Below, in pieces: positions 26,815 through 36,147 of a stretch of 64,000 bases of DNA; positions within the stretch are counted from its first letter, which is position 1; each line of letters starts with the position of its first letter. The stretch is from contig NZ_PNYB01000016.1 of the NCBI RefSeq assembly GCF_002879855.1, positions 1-64,000 of the forward strand, read 5' to 3'. The notes below the pieces were generated by a model that was not told the origin of the DNA, ran no database searches, and saw only the letters and a list, made by a program, of their open reading frames with translations. The DNA comes from Trinickia soli (GTDB lineage Bacteria > Pseudomonadota > Gammaproteobacteria > Burkholderiales > Burkholderiaceae). The position numbers and the translations under genes were made by a program.

Positions 26815-28344
26815 TCAAACGACTTTAGCCTTTTTAGCGCTGGCTTTCGCGGCGTGTGGTTTCGTCAGCTGATTGAACATGGAGTCGGCGAGCGCCTTCG
26901 CCAGAAGGGCCGGGACCGCATTGCCGATCTGCCTGAAGGCGGGGTTCATCGAGCCCGACAGAATAAAACCATCCGGGAACGATTGAAGTCGGGCCGCTTC
27001 GCGCACGGAGATAGTACGAGCCTGTTTGCTATCGAAATGAATATGCGAGTAGCCGTCCTTGCCGAGGTGGGCCATCAGCGTTCGCGCCGGCGCGTCGGCT
27101 TCCATCTTTCGCCACTTGTTCGGAAATTTGCCCGGGTCGTAAGGCGGGACGGTAGCGTCCCAAAGGCCCTTGTACGTGACGGTTTTGGCGCTGAACGTCT
27201 TGCCTTTCTCCGCTTCCAACGCCGCTAGCCGTTCGCGAAAGAGTTCGATGGCATGCTGGTGCGCCTCCGGGTATTGGTCGCCAGGATTCATTCGGGCAAA
27301 GATGGCGTAATCGCGCGGCAGAAACCGGATAAGGTGATCTTTGATGCCCGTGTCGTTTTCGAAGCCGGGCCACGTGCGCATCAGCTTCGCAAACTTCGAA
27401 AGCGGAGCATCCGAATAAGGAATCAACGCATCGAAGCGACGTGCTCCCTTCTTCAATCGGCCTTCGAGATGATCGGTGATGACCGGCAGGTCGCCGATCG
27501 CATCGCGAGCCGTTACCGCCGGCTCACATGTGGCCTTGTCCGCCTTCGGAGGATCGACGAAGAAGCCGTCCTCATCAGACAAGTTGCGCTTCACCGTCTG
27601 TAGGGCAACGTTCCGCGTGCCGTCATAGCCCTTTGGAAGATCGATCCAGTGCGTCGGCGAAGGAAACTGCACCTCGGCCGCAATTTCCGAAGCGATGGCA
27701 ATCAGAAACATGCGCTCGCGCATTTGAGGCGCGCCGAAGAAAACCGAGTTGAGCAGTGTATACCGGCAGGTGTACCCCATTTCCGTCAACAGCTCGCAGG
27801 TTTCCTCTGCGATGTTGTGGCCGCCATAGTTCAGCACGTCTGGAACGTTCTCCATCAGCAGCGCAATCGGTTTGACTACATCCACGTAATGGAGGTAGCG
27901 AAGATAGAGATTGCCGCGCGGGTCCTGAAGAAACGCCTCGGGATGATCGGCCACTTCGCGAAGCTTGGCCCGCCCCACTCGCGCAAAGGCCTGACACGGT
28001 GGGCCACCAACGAGGACGTCGACGTGTTTATCCGGCGAACCCGCGTAGCCAAGGCGGCTCAGCAGCTCGTCCGGTTCGATCTTCGTGATGTCCTTCGCTG
28101 CGGCGTGCAGTTCGAACTTGTCGACGGGCAGGTCGCGGAAGAAATTCAATGCGTGCGACCGTGCAGCGTCTTCATCGAACTCCACGGCGGCAATGGAACG
28201 AAATCCGGCAGCATCGAACCCCAACGAAATCCCACCGCAACCGGCAAAGAGGTCCAGGGTGCGCGGCGCCTCTCCCGCGAGTATCCGGGCGTGCTTTTCT
28301 CGGATGAGCGCTGCCGGTAGCCTGGTGAAGCTGCGATTGCTCAT
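26815..28344 (-). CDS. DNA (cytosine-5-)-methyltransferase, Dcm-type
   Basis: This 509-residue C5 methyltransferase is complete. Motif I is DLFAGCGGIS (31-40), the catalytic motif IV is GGPPCQAF with C117, motif VI is MENV (164-167), and motif VIII is Q-x-R-x-R (207-211). GNAVP of motif X lies near the C-terminus. The target recognition domain between VIII and IX is large (~200 residues), so the recognition site cannot be deduced. No restriction endonuclease gene is adjacent on either side; vsr follows. The enzyme could be solitary, or a remnant of a restriction-modification system whose nuclease was lost. The tail (HAAKASAKKAKVV) is basic and Lys-rich. Confidence 0.93.
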   Translation of the reverse strand: MSNRSFTRLPAALIREKHARILAGEAPRTLDLFAGCGGISLGFDAAGFRSIAAVEFDEDAARSHALNFFRDLPVDKFELHAAAKDITKIEPDELLSRLGYAGSPDKHVDVLVGGPPCQAFARVGRAKLREVADHPEAFLQDPRGNLYLRYLHYVDVVKPIALLMENVPDVLNYGGHNIAEETCELLTEMGYTCRYTLLNSVFFGAPQMRERMFLIAIASEIAAEVQFPSPTHWIDLPKGYDGTRNVALQTVKRNLSDEDGFFVDPPKADKATCEPAVTARDAIGDLPVITDHLEGRLKKGARRFDALIPYSDAPLSKFAKLMRTWPGFENDTGIKDHLIRFLPRDYAIFARMNPGDQYPEAHQHAIELFRERLAALEAEKGKTFSAKTVTYKGLWDATVPPYDPGKFPNKWRKMEADAPARTLMAHLGKDGYSHIHFDSKQARTISVREAARLQSFPDGFILSGSMNPAFRQIGNAVPALLAKALADSMFNQLTKPHAAKASAKKAKVV

Positions 28345-28524
28345 TGATTTTCCAGCGGTTTTTCCATGATTCGCGCCTGCTCTGAAGCTGGCTGGTCACA
28401 TTGTGCCGAGGCACCAGGCAAATGGCCAGGTTTTTAAGGTCGCGGTCCTCGCCGGGGCGCTTGGCGCCCACAGCATACCGGCGCGATCAGAAATCGCACT
28501 CCGCACTCCGCCTTCCTGCGGCCT

Positions 28525-29289
28525 TCAAACCAACCTGCCACCCCCATCGACATGCAACACCTCGCCGGTGATGAACCCACCGGTCAACAGCACCCGCACC
28601 GCTTGAGCGATATCGTCCGGCCGCCCGATGCGTCCCGTCGGCAACGCCGCAGCGGCCGATGCCAATGCCTGCTCTTTCCCCTCGCCAAAGAACGCATCCA
28701 ACAGCGGCGTATCGACGAGCCCCGGCGATACCGCATTGACACGGATCGGCGCGAGTTCGAGCGCCAGCGCCCGCACGACGGCTTCGACCGCGGCCACCGC
28801 GCCCGCGAGCATCGCTCCGGTTCGGATCGGGCGGTCGGCCAGCAACCCCGACGTCAGCACGATCGATCCCGTGGCGCTAAAGTTTCCGAGCGCGGCCCGC
28901 ACCATCGACAGCGGTCCGACGAGCCGCTCGGTCAGCATCTGCCGAAGGTCGTCGGGCGTGCTGTCTCGCAGCGTCTTGAGCGAAGCGGTGCCGGCCGTAA
29001 TGACCAGGTGATCGACACGCGGCAGCGCTTCGAACAAGGCGGGAAACGAAGCCGGTTCGCGCAAGTCGCCGATTCGTTGCCGCGCACCGCCAATCGCCCC
29101 CGATGCATGGCGCAGGCGCGCCTCGTCACGCCCGACGAGCGTCACCTCGGCGCCCGCGTGCGCGACATCCCGGGCGACAGCGAGCCCGATGCCTGACGTA
29201 CCGCCCACCACCACCACATGTTTGCCGACAAGCGCAGCAAGCGTGCCGCTTTCGCCGTTATCCGACCGATCGCCCATGTGTGTATTCAT
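28525..29289 (-). CDS. SDR-family oxidoreductase-like protein lacking the YxxxK catalytic motif
   Basis: This 254-residue short-chain dehydrogenase-like protein has an intact nucleotide-binding motif VVVGGTSGIGLAVA and the C-terminal HVDGGGRLV. The usual catalytic S-x12-Y-x3-K is not visible: after VLTSGLLADRPI the positions for Tyr and Lys read GAMLAGAVAAVEA. The enzyme may therefore bind NAD(P) without the usual oxidoreductase chemistry, or use another mechanism. The start at 29289 gives a normal N-terminus. The divergent LysR-type gene 112 bases away is the likely regulator. A fragment of a close copy is found at 23210-23305. Confidence 0.85.
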   Translation of the reverse strand: MNTHMGDRSDNGESGTLAALVGKHVVVVGGTSGIGLAVARDVAHAGAEVTLVGRDEARLRHASGAIGGARQRIGDLREPASFPALFEALPRVDHLVITAGTASLKTLRDSTPDDLRQMLTERLVGPLSMVRAALGNFSATGSIVLTSGLLADRPIRTGAMLAGAVAAVEAVVRALALELAPIRVNAVSPGLVDTPLLDAFFGEGKEQALASAAAALPTGRIGRPDDIAQAVRVLLTGGFITGEVLHVDGGGRLV

Positions 29290-29401
29290 CGCCTTCTCCG
29301 ATTGATAAAAATGAGAACGGTCATCATGTCGGGGAAAACGAGTAGTAAGAAGAGCGCCGCCGCCGATTCCCATCATCGAATAATTTGATAGATTGGCGCG
29401 C

Positions 29402-30328
29402 ATGGACCTTCTTCTCGCCATGCGCGTATTTGTCCGCGTCGTCGAATGCGGTGGACTGTCGGCCGCGGGCCGGGATCTCGGGCTCGGGCAGCCCGCCGTC
29501 AGCGAGCGCCTGCGCCAACTCGAACACCATCTGGGCGCGCGGCTGCTCGATCGCAACACGCGCTCCGTCAAGGTCACCGACGTAGGCGCGGTGTACTACG
29601 CGCGCGCCAAACAAACGCTCGAAGCCGCAGACGACGCGGCGGCGAGCGTCGCCACCTTCAATCGGCAGCTGCGCGGCACGCTGCGGGTGGCCGCTCCGCA
29701 CGGGCTGGGCGAGTCGTTGTTGCCGCCGTTGCTCGCAAGCTTGCAACAACAGCACCGCGAGTTGTCGATCGATCTCGTCCTGAACGATCGCTTCGTTGAT
29801 CCTGTGATCGAGGGCGTCGACGTCTCCATTCGCGTCGGCTCGCTCGGTGATGGCCGATTCGTGGCGCGGCCACTGGGCAGCGTGCGTCGCCTATTGCTCG
29901 CGTCGCCGGGTTATCTCATGACAGCGGGCGTCCCGGCGTCGCCCGCGGCGCTCGCCATGCATCCGTTCGTTCATATCGATAGTCTCGCGCGCGATGGCAA
30001 GCTGCGCCTCACCGGGAAGGACGGCTCCACGGTCACGGCCGCGGTGCGCTCGGGCTGGCGTTGCAATCACTGGCGGCCGCTGCTCGCCGCACTGTTGGCC
30101 GGCAATGGCATCGGCGTGCTGCAATGGCCTGTCTGTCGGGAACACGTCGCGGCCGGAGAGCTGGTCCCGCTGCTGCCCGATCATCCGCTGCCCGACGCGC
30201 CCGTGCATGCAATTTATCCGGCATCGAGGCGCACACCTGCGAAGACGGCGACGGCCGTGGCATGGCTGCAGGCACAACTGCCCAAGCTGTTGGAAGTCGC
30301 TGAGCCAGACCATCTACCCGACGCATAA
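29402..30328 (+). CDS. LysR-family transcriptional regulator
   Basis: This 308-residue LysR-type regulator has its N-terminal winged HTH in MRVFVRVVECGGLSAAGRDL and AVSERLRQLEHHLGARLLDR. The effector domain begins at GTLRVAAPHGLG. I chose the ATG at 29402; a TTG at 29393 would add three residues. LysR regulators usually control the divergent neighbour, here the SDR gene. AT-rich sequence at 29375-29395 between the two starts could contain the T-N11-A box. The inducer is unknown. Confidence 0.92.
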   Translation: MDLLLAMRVFVRVVECGGLSAAGRDLGLGQPAVSERLRQLEHHLGARLLDRNTRSVKVTDVGAVYYARAKQTLEAADDAAASVATFNRQLRGTLRVAAPHGLGESLLPPLLASLQQQHRELSIDLVLNDRFVDPVIEGVDVSIRVGSLGDGRFVARPLGSVRRLLLASPGYLMTAGVPASPAALAMHPFVHIDSLARDGKLRLTGKDGSTVTAAVRSGWRCNHWRPLLAALLAGNGIGVLQWPVCREHVAAGELVPLLPDHPLPDAPVHAIYPASRRTPAKTATAVAWLQAQLPKLLEVAEPDHLPDA

Positions 30329-30656
30329 GCACCTGCAGAGATCGGCCCGCTTCGCGCTTTCAGGGCGTCGCCAACGTGGCGGCGGCGGCCAATCCCATCG
30401 CGTGTTTCGCATCCACCGTATCGTCGACGCGCGTGCCGTAACCCGTCTGGCGCAAAACCACGAAGCCTCGTCCATATTTGCCGGCATATCGGCACCGCAT
30501 TGAATTCATCGGCGCTCTTTAAATGATTTACGCTAAGGCGCGCGGAAAATCGGAGAAAAAGTCGCGCCGGTTCAAACAGGCAGGCAACGATCGGCCGGCA
30601 ACGTCGCATTAAACAGCCTCACCGAACACTCGAAACACATTGCATGCGGAGGCTTC
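30329..30656. other. 328-base intergenic region
   Basis: On the minus strand, just after 30365, an Ala-rich tail (GYGTRVDDTVDAKHAMGLA) looks like the end of a decayed protein that I cannot place. The remainder is the leader of the haemagglutinin-like gene, with a strong GGAGG at 30648-30652. Confidence 0.35.
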
Positions 30657-33011
30657 ATGAAAAGCAGCAGCAGTACGTATTTTTCGGGGCAACCCAGATT
30701 AATCGCGGCGCTGGTGCGGGGCGCGCTTGCCGCGCTATGCGGCGTCGTCTCGATCGCTCATGCAAAGGTGCTGCCGGGCGGTGGAAGTTTCGTCGCCGGA
30801 AACGGCACGATCAGTCAGAACGGCAAATCGCTGACGATCAATCAAAGCACATCGCGCGGCATCATTGAATGGAATAGCTTCTCCATCGGTAAGGGCAACT
30901 TCGTAAAATTCGACAACGGTAACGGCGCGACGCTGAACCGAGTGACAGGCAGCGATCTTTCTTCGATTCTCGGCACGCTGTCCGCAACCGGCAGTGTCTA
31001 CCTCATCAATCCGCAAGGCATCGTCATCGGGTCAAGCGGCGTCGTATCCACGGGGGGGCGCTTCGTCGCCTCGACACTCGATACCGACAACACGTCGTTT
31101 ATGAATGGCGGGCAGATTGCGCTCATTGGCGTATCGGGTGCGAAGGTCGTCAATCTTGGCAAGATCGGCTCGACCCACGGCGACGTGTTCCTGATCGCCG
31201 ATGCTCAAGTCGAAAACCGCGGCAGCATCCGCGCGCCGAACGGGACGGCCGAGTTGGTCTCGGCCGAAGCCGTGTTGCTGCAGGATTCATCGACAGGCAA
31301 GCAGGTGTTCGTCGCGCTCGGCGATAAAGGCTCGGTGATCAATCGCGGCGTGATAGATGCGGCGCAAATCAGTCTGCAGGCGGCGGACGGCAACGTCTTC
31401 GCATTCTCGGGCAATCATCGGGCATTGCGTGCGACGGGCACAGCCACGCGCGAAGGCCACATCTGGCTCGTCGCCGACACGGGGCATGTTCAGGTCGGCG
31501 GCCATATAAACGCCAGAAATGCGGACGGTAACGGGGGTGTGGTCGATACCGCGGCCGGCAATCTCTCATTCGTCTGTTGCGGCACAACCGTGTTGACCGG
31601 CATCTGGAACATCGCCATGCCGAACATGACGATCGACTCGCATGCGGCTGCGGTATTCGCCCGCAGCTTGAGCAAGGGCACGGGCGTGAGCGTCCAAGCG
31701 ACGGGTGCGCAGGGCGCAACGGGCGACATCGATGTGGCTTCCACGGTCGATTGGAAAGGCGCGGCGCCGTTCTCGTTGAATGCCCTGCATTCTGTCAGCA
31801 TCGGCAAAGGCGCAACGATCAAAAACGAAGGCAGCGGCAATCTGACGATGCGCGCCGATTCTACGGGCATCGACAACGGCGGCAGCGTGATCAATAACGG
31901 CTTGATCGACTGGTCGAAGAGCACCGGCATCGTCTCGATGTACTACGACCAGAAAGGCACCTACGCCGCCGGCCGGCAACTCGGCAATGCGACATGGAGC
32001 GCGCCGCGCTACAGCGGGTTGGCGACGCAGCTCACGGCCTATCAGCTGGTCAATACGATGGATGATCTGAACGCCGTCGGCGCGTCGGGCAACTACGCGT
32101 TGGGCGCCGATATTGCGCTGCCGTCGTGGGCCTACGTGCAGATCAACGGCCCGTTCACGGGGCAATTCGACGGCATGGGGCACACGATCTCCAATGCCGT
32201 CGATATCGGCGACAACCTGTTCGGGACCATCGCGCCCAGCGGCGTCGTGCGCAATCTGAAGATCACAGACGCGATCGAGATGACATTGTCCAAGGGTGTG
32301 CCGGCCGGCGTCCTGGCGGGCGACAACCAGGGCACCATCGTCAACGTCGTCGTATTGGGTTCGGCGCAAGGCAATCTGTTTGCCTACGACGCCGGTGGTG
32401 CGCCGCCCGTCGGCGGCTTGGTCGGTACGAACGAAGGCACCATCGTGCGTTCAGGCGCGAACGTGAATGTCTCGAACGCAGGCCTCGCAGGTGGCCTCGT
32501 CGGGCAGAACTCGGGCGTCATCATCGATTCGTACGCGACTGGCGGCGTCGGCGCACTGACGAATCCTTTCAGCGGCACGACGAATCATCGGGTCCGCGCA
32601 GGTGGCCTCGTCGGCGCCAATTCGGGCACGATCTCACAGTCTTATGCAACGGGCGCCGTTTCCGGCACGGCGATAGAGGGAGGCGGCCTTGTTGCAGAGA
32701 ACAGCGGAACGATCACGCGATCGTTCGCGAGCGGCACCGTCAGCGGCGTGACCGATGGCTCGGCCACGCCCGTGCTGGGCGGTATCGCTGCCGTGAACAC
32801 GGGAACGATCGGCGCCGACGTCTATTGGAACAAGGAAACGAGCGGCCAGACATCGGGCGGGCCCGGCGTGGCGCCGGCCAATGGGCTGACGAGCGCGCAA
32901 ATGACGAATCCCGCCAGTTTCACGGGATGGGATTTCGGACCGGTCGGCGTATGGGCGATGCCGCCGAACGCGACGAACCCCGTTCTTCAATGGCAACTGA
33001 GCAGGGAGTGA
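30657..33011 (+). CDS. Filamentous-haemagglutinin-like TPS protein with GLUG repeats
   Basis: This 784-residue protein has a signal peptide (basic start, hydrophobic LAALCGVVSIAHA). The two-partner-secretion domain follows (GGGSFVAGNGTISQNG, IIEWNSFSIGKGNFVKF, GSVYLINPQGIVIGSSG), which would be recognised by an outer-membrane TpsB transporter. The C-terminal third has GLUG-type repeats (GGLVGTNEGTIVRSG, GGLVGQNSGVIIDSYATG, GGLVGANSGTISQSYATG). It is probably a secreted beta-helical adhesin, small for the class. No TpsB/FhaC-type gene is seen in the window, so export would need a transporter encoded elsewhere. GGAGG precedes the ATG. Confidence 0.9.
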   Translation: MKSSSSTYFSGQPRLIAALVRGALAALCGVVSIAHAKVLPGGGSFVAGNGTISQNGKSLTINQSTSRGIIEWNSFSIGKGNFVKFDNGNGATLNRVTGSDLSSILGTLSATGSVYLINPQGIVIGSSGVVSTGGRFVASTLDTDNTSFMNGGQIALIGVSGAKVVNLGKIGSTHGDVFLIADAQVENRGSIRAPNGTAELVSAEAVLLQDSSTGKQVFVALGDKGSVINRGVIDAAQISLQAADGNVFAFSGNHRALRATGTATREGHIWLVADTGHVQVGGHINARNADGNGGVVDTAAGNLSFVCCGTTVLTGIWNIAMPNMTIDSHAAAVFARSLSKGTGVSVQATGAQGATGDIDVASTVDWKGAAPFSLNALHSVSIGKGATIKNEGSGNLTMRADSTGIDNGGSVINNGLIDWSKSTGIVSMYYDQKGTYAAGRQLGNATWSAPRYSGLATQLTAYQLVNTMDDLNAVGASGNYALGADIALPSWAYVQINGPFTGQFDGMGHTISNAVDIGDNLFGTIAPSGVVRNLKITDAIEMTLSKGVPAGVLAGDNQGTIVNVVVLGSAQGNLFAYDAGGAPPVGGLVGTNEGTIVRSGANVNVSNAGLAGGLVGQNSGVIIDSYATGGVGALTNPFSGTTNHRVRAGGLVGANSGTISQSYATGAVSGTAIEGGGLVAENSGTITRSFASGTVSGVTDGSATPVLGGIAAVNTGTIGADVYWNKETSGQTSGGPGVAPANGLTSAQMTNPASFTGWDFGPVGVWAMPPNATNPVLQWQLSRE

Positions 33012-33081
33012 AGAAGCGATGGAAAAGCAATGACGTGCCGACTGCGTGCGCCTCGCACAAGCGCACGCAGCCTTGAGCGTA

Positions 33082-33201
33082 TCAGTGCCCGATCTGCCAG
33101 CTGAGCACCGGGTGCGTCGCGCCCGCAGGCATCGCCCAGACGCCGTTGGGCCCGAAGTCGTATCCGGCGAATGACGAAGGGTCGCTCATCTGAGCGGTGC
33201 T
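33082..33201 (-). pseudogene. C-terminal remnant of a second GLUG-type haemagglutinin
   Basis: About 38 minus-strand codons read STAQMSDPSSFAGYDFGPNG, then VWAMPAGATHPVLSWQIGH and stop. This matches the end of the gene on the opposite strand, which reads TSAQMTNPASFTGWDFGPVG followed by VWAMPPNATNPVLQWQL. Upstream of the remnant the frame loses similarity. The two C-termini lie tail to tail, so a paralogue once occupied the other strand. Confidence 0.75.
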
Positions 33202-33454
33202 TGGGCGTCCGCGTACATCGACGCAATTTCGCGTATCACCTTCCCCGTCAAATTCAATGTGCCGGGTACGCACGGATTCAGATCGCTGTGCCGGTCGTAG
33301 AACGGCACCGTCGTTAGGTTGATCGAATGAGATCTATCGCAGCCTTCGAGCCAATCCGTTGGCTCCGACTTCCGTCAGTCTGAAAATTTTTGTGCGAAGC
33401 AAAGATCGAGCGTGGTCCTGCTAGCTTCGTGCGGGACTCTGCCGACTTGTGGTT

Positions 33455-33520
33455 CTGCCACGCCAAATCGCTCGGCATTTCTGTTCGAACGGTGGAGTGT
33501 CACCTGGACGCCCTTCGAAA
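33455..33520 (+). pseudogene. Possible fragment of a LuxR-type HTH
   Basis: The phrase AKSLGISVRTVECHLDALRNKA has the recognition-helix pattern of LuxR/GerE HTH domains (S-x-R-T-V-E-x-H). No other part of such a protein is visible on either side. It would be a short remnant in the region between the haemagglutinin remnant and the MFS gene. The rest of 33202-33565 holds nothing I recognise. Confidence 0.4.
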
Positions 33521-33565
33521 CAAGGCGGCGGACGGGAATTTGAATGGAATCCTTGGATCTGTCAA

Positions 33566-34831
33566 ATGGAGCGTCAAATGCGCCGGCGATCGAGCCCATT
33601 AATCAAGGTCGCGTTTACTGCGCCGCTTTTCCGATTTCTCGACCTGCCCGGCGTGGTACGCGCGCAGCTAGGCGCGACCATACTCAACAGCGCCAGCGTG
33701 ATAGTCAAATTGTTCATGCCGCTGCTGTTTCGAGGCAGCTACGCGCTGGATTTCCAGACGATAGGTATGCTGATGGCCGGTTACGGGGCGGGTTGTGTCA
33801 CCGGGGCATACGCCGGCGGCGTGCTGACTGGGCGATCGGATTCGCGCAAAGTCACCGCGGCATGTCTAGGCGTTAGTGGCGCGTTGGCGGCGTGTCTGGC
33901 GCAATTGCCGACCGTTGCTTGGCTTGCCGTTCTCGTGCCAGCGATTGGGGTAGCGGATGGGGCGTTTCGGCCGGCGAACCTGCGTCTCGTAATGGAGGCC
34001 GCCGGGTCACGCGACGCTACCTGGCTGCAAGGCTTGCATCGTATCTGCTTCAACCTCGGCGTCGCGCTCGCCGGTGTCGCGGCGGCTGCCTTGTCCGGCG
34101 CGGGCTATCCAGCGCTATTCGCTGCAGCAGGTATCGCGAATATGGTGGGCGGTTGCCTTTTGGCCTGCCATGCGCGCAATGCAAGCGGCACGACCCTGGT
34201 GCAACCGACGGGCGCCGCGGCCTCGCTGGCTTTTTGCTGTGGCAAGACGCTCTCGCCCTGGGGCGATCGCCCATTCTTGCTGTTTGTACTCGGGCAGCTT
34301 CTTGCCCTTGGCGTGTTCGATCAGATGTACGGCACATTCGGCCTCTTTCTAGCCGAAGACTATGGGCTCGATACCCGTTGGGTGGGCTACCTGTTCTCTT
34401 TGAATGCGTTACTCATCGTGTTAGTGCAGGCGCCCGCAATGACGCTCATCGGCAAGATCGGCGTTCGTGCCGCGAGCCGATGGGGCACACTATTGCTCGC
34501 GATGGCGTTTCCACTACTGAATTTCGGCAACGGACCGGCGTACGCAGTCGCTACGATGATGTGTATCACTGCGGCGGAAGTTCTCTTAACCCCGGCATGG
34601 ACGCTCGCTGTTATGGACTGCAGTGCCAATCGTGACCGCGGTCGCTATCTTGGCATTTACACGGCGGCTTGGCTCGGCCATTCACTGTATGGTCCGGCTG
34701 CCGGGACGTGGATCTACGGTTCGTTAGGAGGCCGCACGCTTTGGTGGGCATGCGCAGCGGCCGGTCTCGCTGTGTGGGTCATGCACCGTCGCGCGCTCGG
34801 TGCCCTCTCGCATCCCGCTCCCGTAGCCTGA
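33566..34831 (+). CDS. MFS transporter, unknown substrate
   Basis: The frame gives 421 residues from the ATG at 33566; the ATG at 33578 is equally possible. Twelve hydrophobic segments are apparent. The typical MFS loop between helices 2 and 3 appears as GGVLTGRSDSRKVTAA, and the segment WLQGLHRICFNLGVALAG corresponds to helix 5. It is an inner-membrane major facilitator superfamily protein, related in style to multidrug or metabolite exporters. There is no operon partner, and the xylose operon converges on it. Substrate cannot be inferred. No strong ribosome site is visible. Confidence 0.85.
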   Translation: MERQMRRRSSPLIKVAFTAPLFRFLDLPGVVRAQLGATILNSASVIVKLFMPLLFRGSYALDFQTIGMLMAGYGAGCVTGAYAGGVLTGRSDSRKVTAACLGVSGALAACLAQLPTVAWLAVLVPAIGVADGAFRPANLRLVMEAAGSRDATWLQGLHRICFNLGVALAGVAAAALSGAGYPALFAAAGIANMVGGCLLACHARNASGTTLVQPTGAAASLAFCCGKTLSPWGDRPFLLFVLGQLLALGVFDQMYGTFGLFLAEDYGLDTRWVGYLFSLNALLIVLVQAPAMTLIGKIGVRAASRWGTLLLAMAFPLLNFGNGPAYAVATMMCITAAEVLLTPAWTLAVMDCSANRDRGRYLGIYTAAWLGHSLYGPAAGTWIYGSLGGRTLWWACAAAGLAVWVMHRRALGALSHPAPVA

Positions 34832-34951
34832 GCACCCGGCGCCACAGATGACATCAGTGCAGACCCCAATGCAGACTCTTGTGGAACGGCAATCGAGGAG
34901 CCCTGGCACTCGCTCAGGTCGAGTGTGGCCGTGCTTCGCCGAGTGATTCCC

Positions 34952-36124
34952 TCAGCCAATCTCCCGCCTCGCCAGGTTCCGATACAACTCGCGCACCCCG
35001 AAGCGCCACGGCTCGATTTCCGTCGAGAGCCGCACCGTATTGACGAGTGCGCCGAGTGACGGCGTCGAGATCGTCACCACGTCGCCGAGATGATGCGTGA
35101 AGCCGCCGCCTGCCGCGTCGCGGTCTTTGATCGGCGAGAACATCGTGCCGAGAAACAACATGAAGCCATCGGGGTATTGATGATGAGCACCGCATGTTTG
35201 CGCGACGAGATCGAGCGGGTCCCGGCTGATCTCGCGCATATGACTCACGCCTTCGAGCACGAAATCGTCCTCGCCGACGATATGCAGCTTCACGCTGGCC
35301 TCGCGAATCGTATCGAGCGTGAAGCTGTCGTCGAACAGCCGCACGAACGGGCCGATCGCGCACGAGCCGTTATTGTCTTTCGCCTTGCCAAGCAGCAGCG
35401 CCGAGCGGCCTTCGATGTCGCGCAGATTCACGTCGTTGCCGAGCGTCGCGCCAACGACGCGCCCCTGCGCATTGACGGCCAGCACGATCTCGGGCTCGGG
35501 GTTGTTCCAGGCCGAAGTCGGATACAACCCGACATCGGCGCCGAACCCCACGGCCGACATCGGCTGCGACTTCGTGAAAACTTCGGCGTCTTCGCCGATC
35601 CCGACCTCCATGTATTGCGACCATGCGCCACGACGCTTGAGCTCGTCCTTCAAACGCATCGCGGCCGCCGAGCCCGGTTTGATCTTCGCGAGGTCGGTGC
35701 CGATCAGCGCATGCAGCGATGCGCGAATCTCGGCGGCCCGCGCCGGGTCGCCGCCGGCCTGCTCCTCGATGACGCGCTCGAGCAGGCTCACCGCGAACGT
35801 CACGCCGCAGGCTTTGATCGCCTGCACATCGCAAGGGGCGAGCAGGTGCGAAGACGTTTGCGTCGGAGCGGCGGTGACCGTTGCATCGAGCAACGCCTGC
35901 ACAGGGCCAAGCGCTTCGCCCGGAACCGAGCGAGCGAAAGCGGCGACATCGTCGCGATCGAACAGATCGCTCGTGGTCGGCGCGTGCGCCGTAATGTCGA
36001 ACGCCTGTCCATTGCGTACGACGACGACGGCAGGTCCGTCGATCGGCGCACCGCGCCAGACGCGGCCGACTAGCAGACTGCGGTCGAGGTCCGCGGGCAG
36101 GCACGAAGCAGAATCGATATGCAT
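34952..36124 (-). CDS. xylX: FAH-family dehydratase, probable 2-keto-3-deoxy-D-xylonate dehydratase
   Basis: This 390-residue protein of the fumarylacetoacetate hydrolase superfamily is the last gene of the xylose operon. Family features are ACGVTFAVSLLERVIEEQ, the metal/substrate region AWNNPEPEIVLAVNAQG (acidic ligands), and ATLGNDVNLRDIEGRSALLLG. Caulobacter XylX has this length and architecture and converts 2-keto-3-deoxy-D-xylonate to 2-oxoglutarate semialdehyde, the defining step of the Weimberg route. The adjacent xylonate dehydratase and lactonase support the same role here. The ATG at 36124 lies 24 bases from the end of the dehydratase gene. An arabinose role is less likely because the transporter and regulator are XylF- and XylR-like. 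Confidence 0.82.
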   Translation of the reverse strand: MHIDSASCLPADLDRSLLVGRVWRGAPIDGPAVVVVRNGQAFDITAHAPTTSDLFDRDDVAAFARSVPGEALGPVQALLDATVTAAPTQTSSHLLAPCDVQAIKACGVTFAVSLLERVIEEQAGGDPARAAEIRASLHALIGTDLAKIKPGSAAAMRLKDELKRRGAWSQYMEVGIGEDAEVFTKSQPMSAVGFGADVGLYPTSAWNNPEPEIVLAVNAQGRVVGATLGNDVNLRDIEGRSALLLGKAKDNNGSCAIGPFVRLFDDSFTLDTIREASVKLHIVGEDDFVLEGVSHMREISRDPLDLVAQTCGAHHQYPDGFMLFLGTMFSPIKDRDAAGGGFTHHLGDVVTISTPSLGALVNTVRLSTEIEPWRFGVRELYRNLARREIG

Positions 36125-36147
36125 GGTGGTGAAATGTGAAAGTTCGT

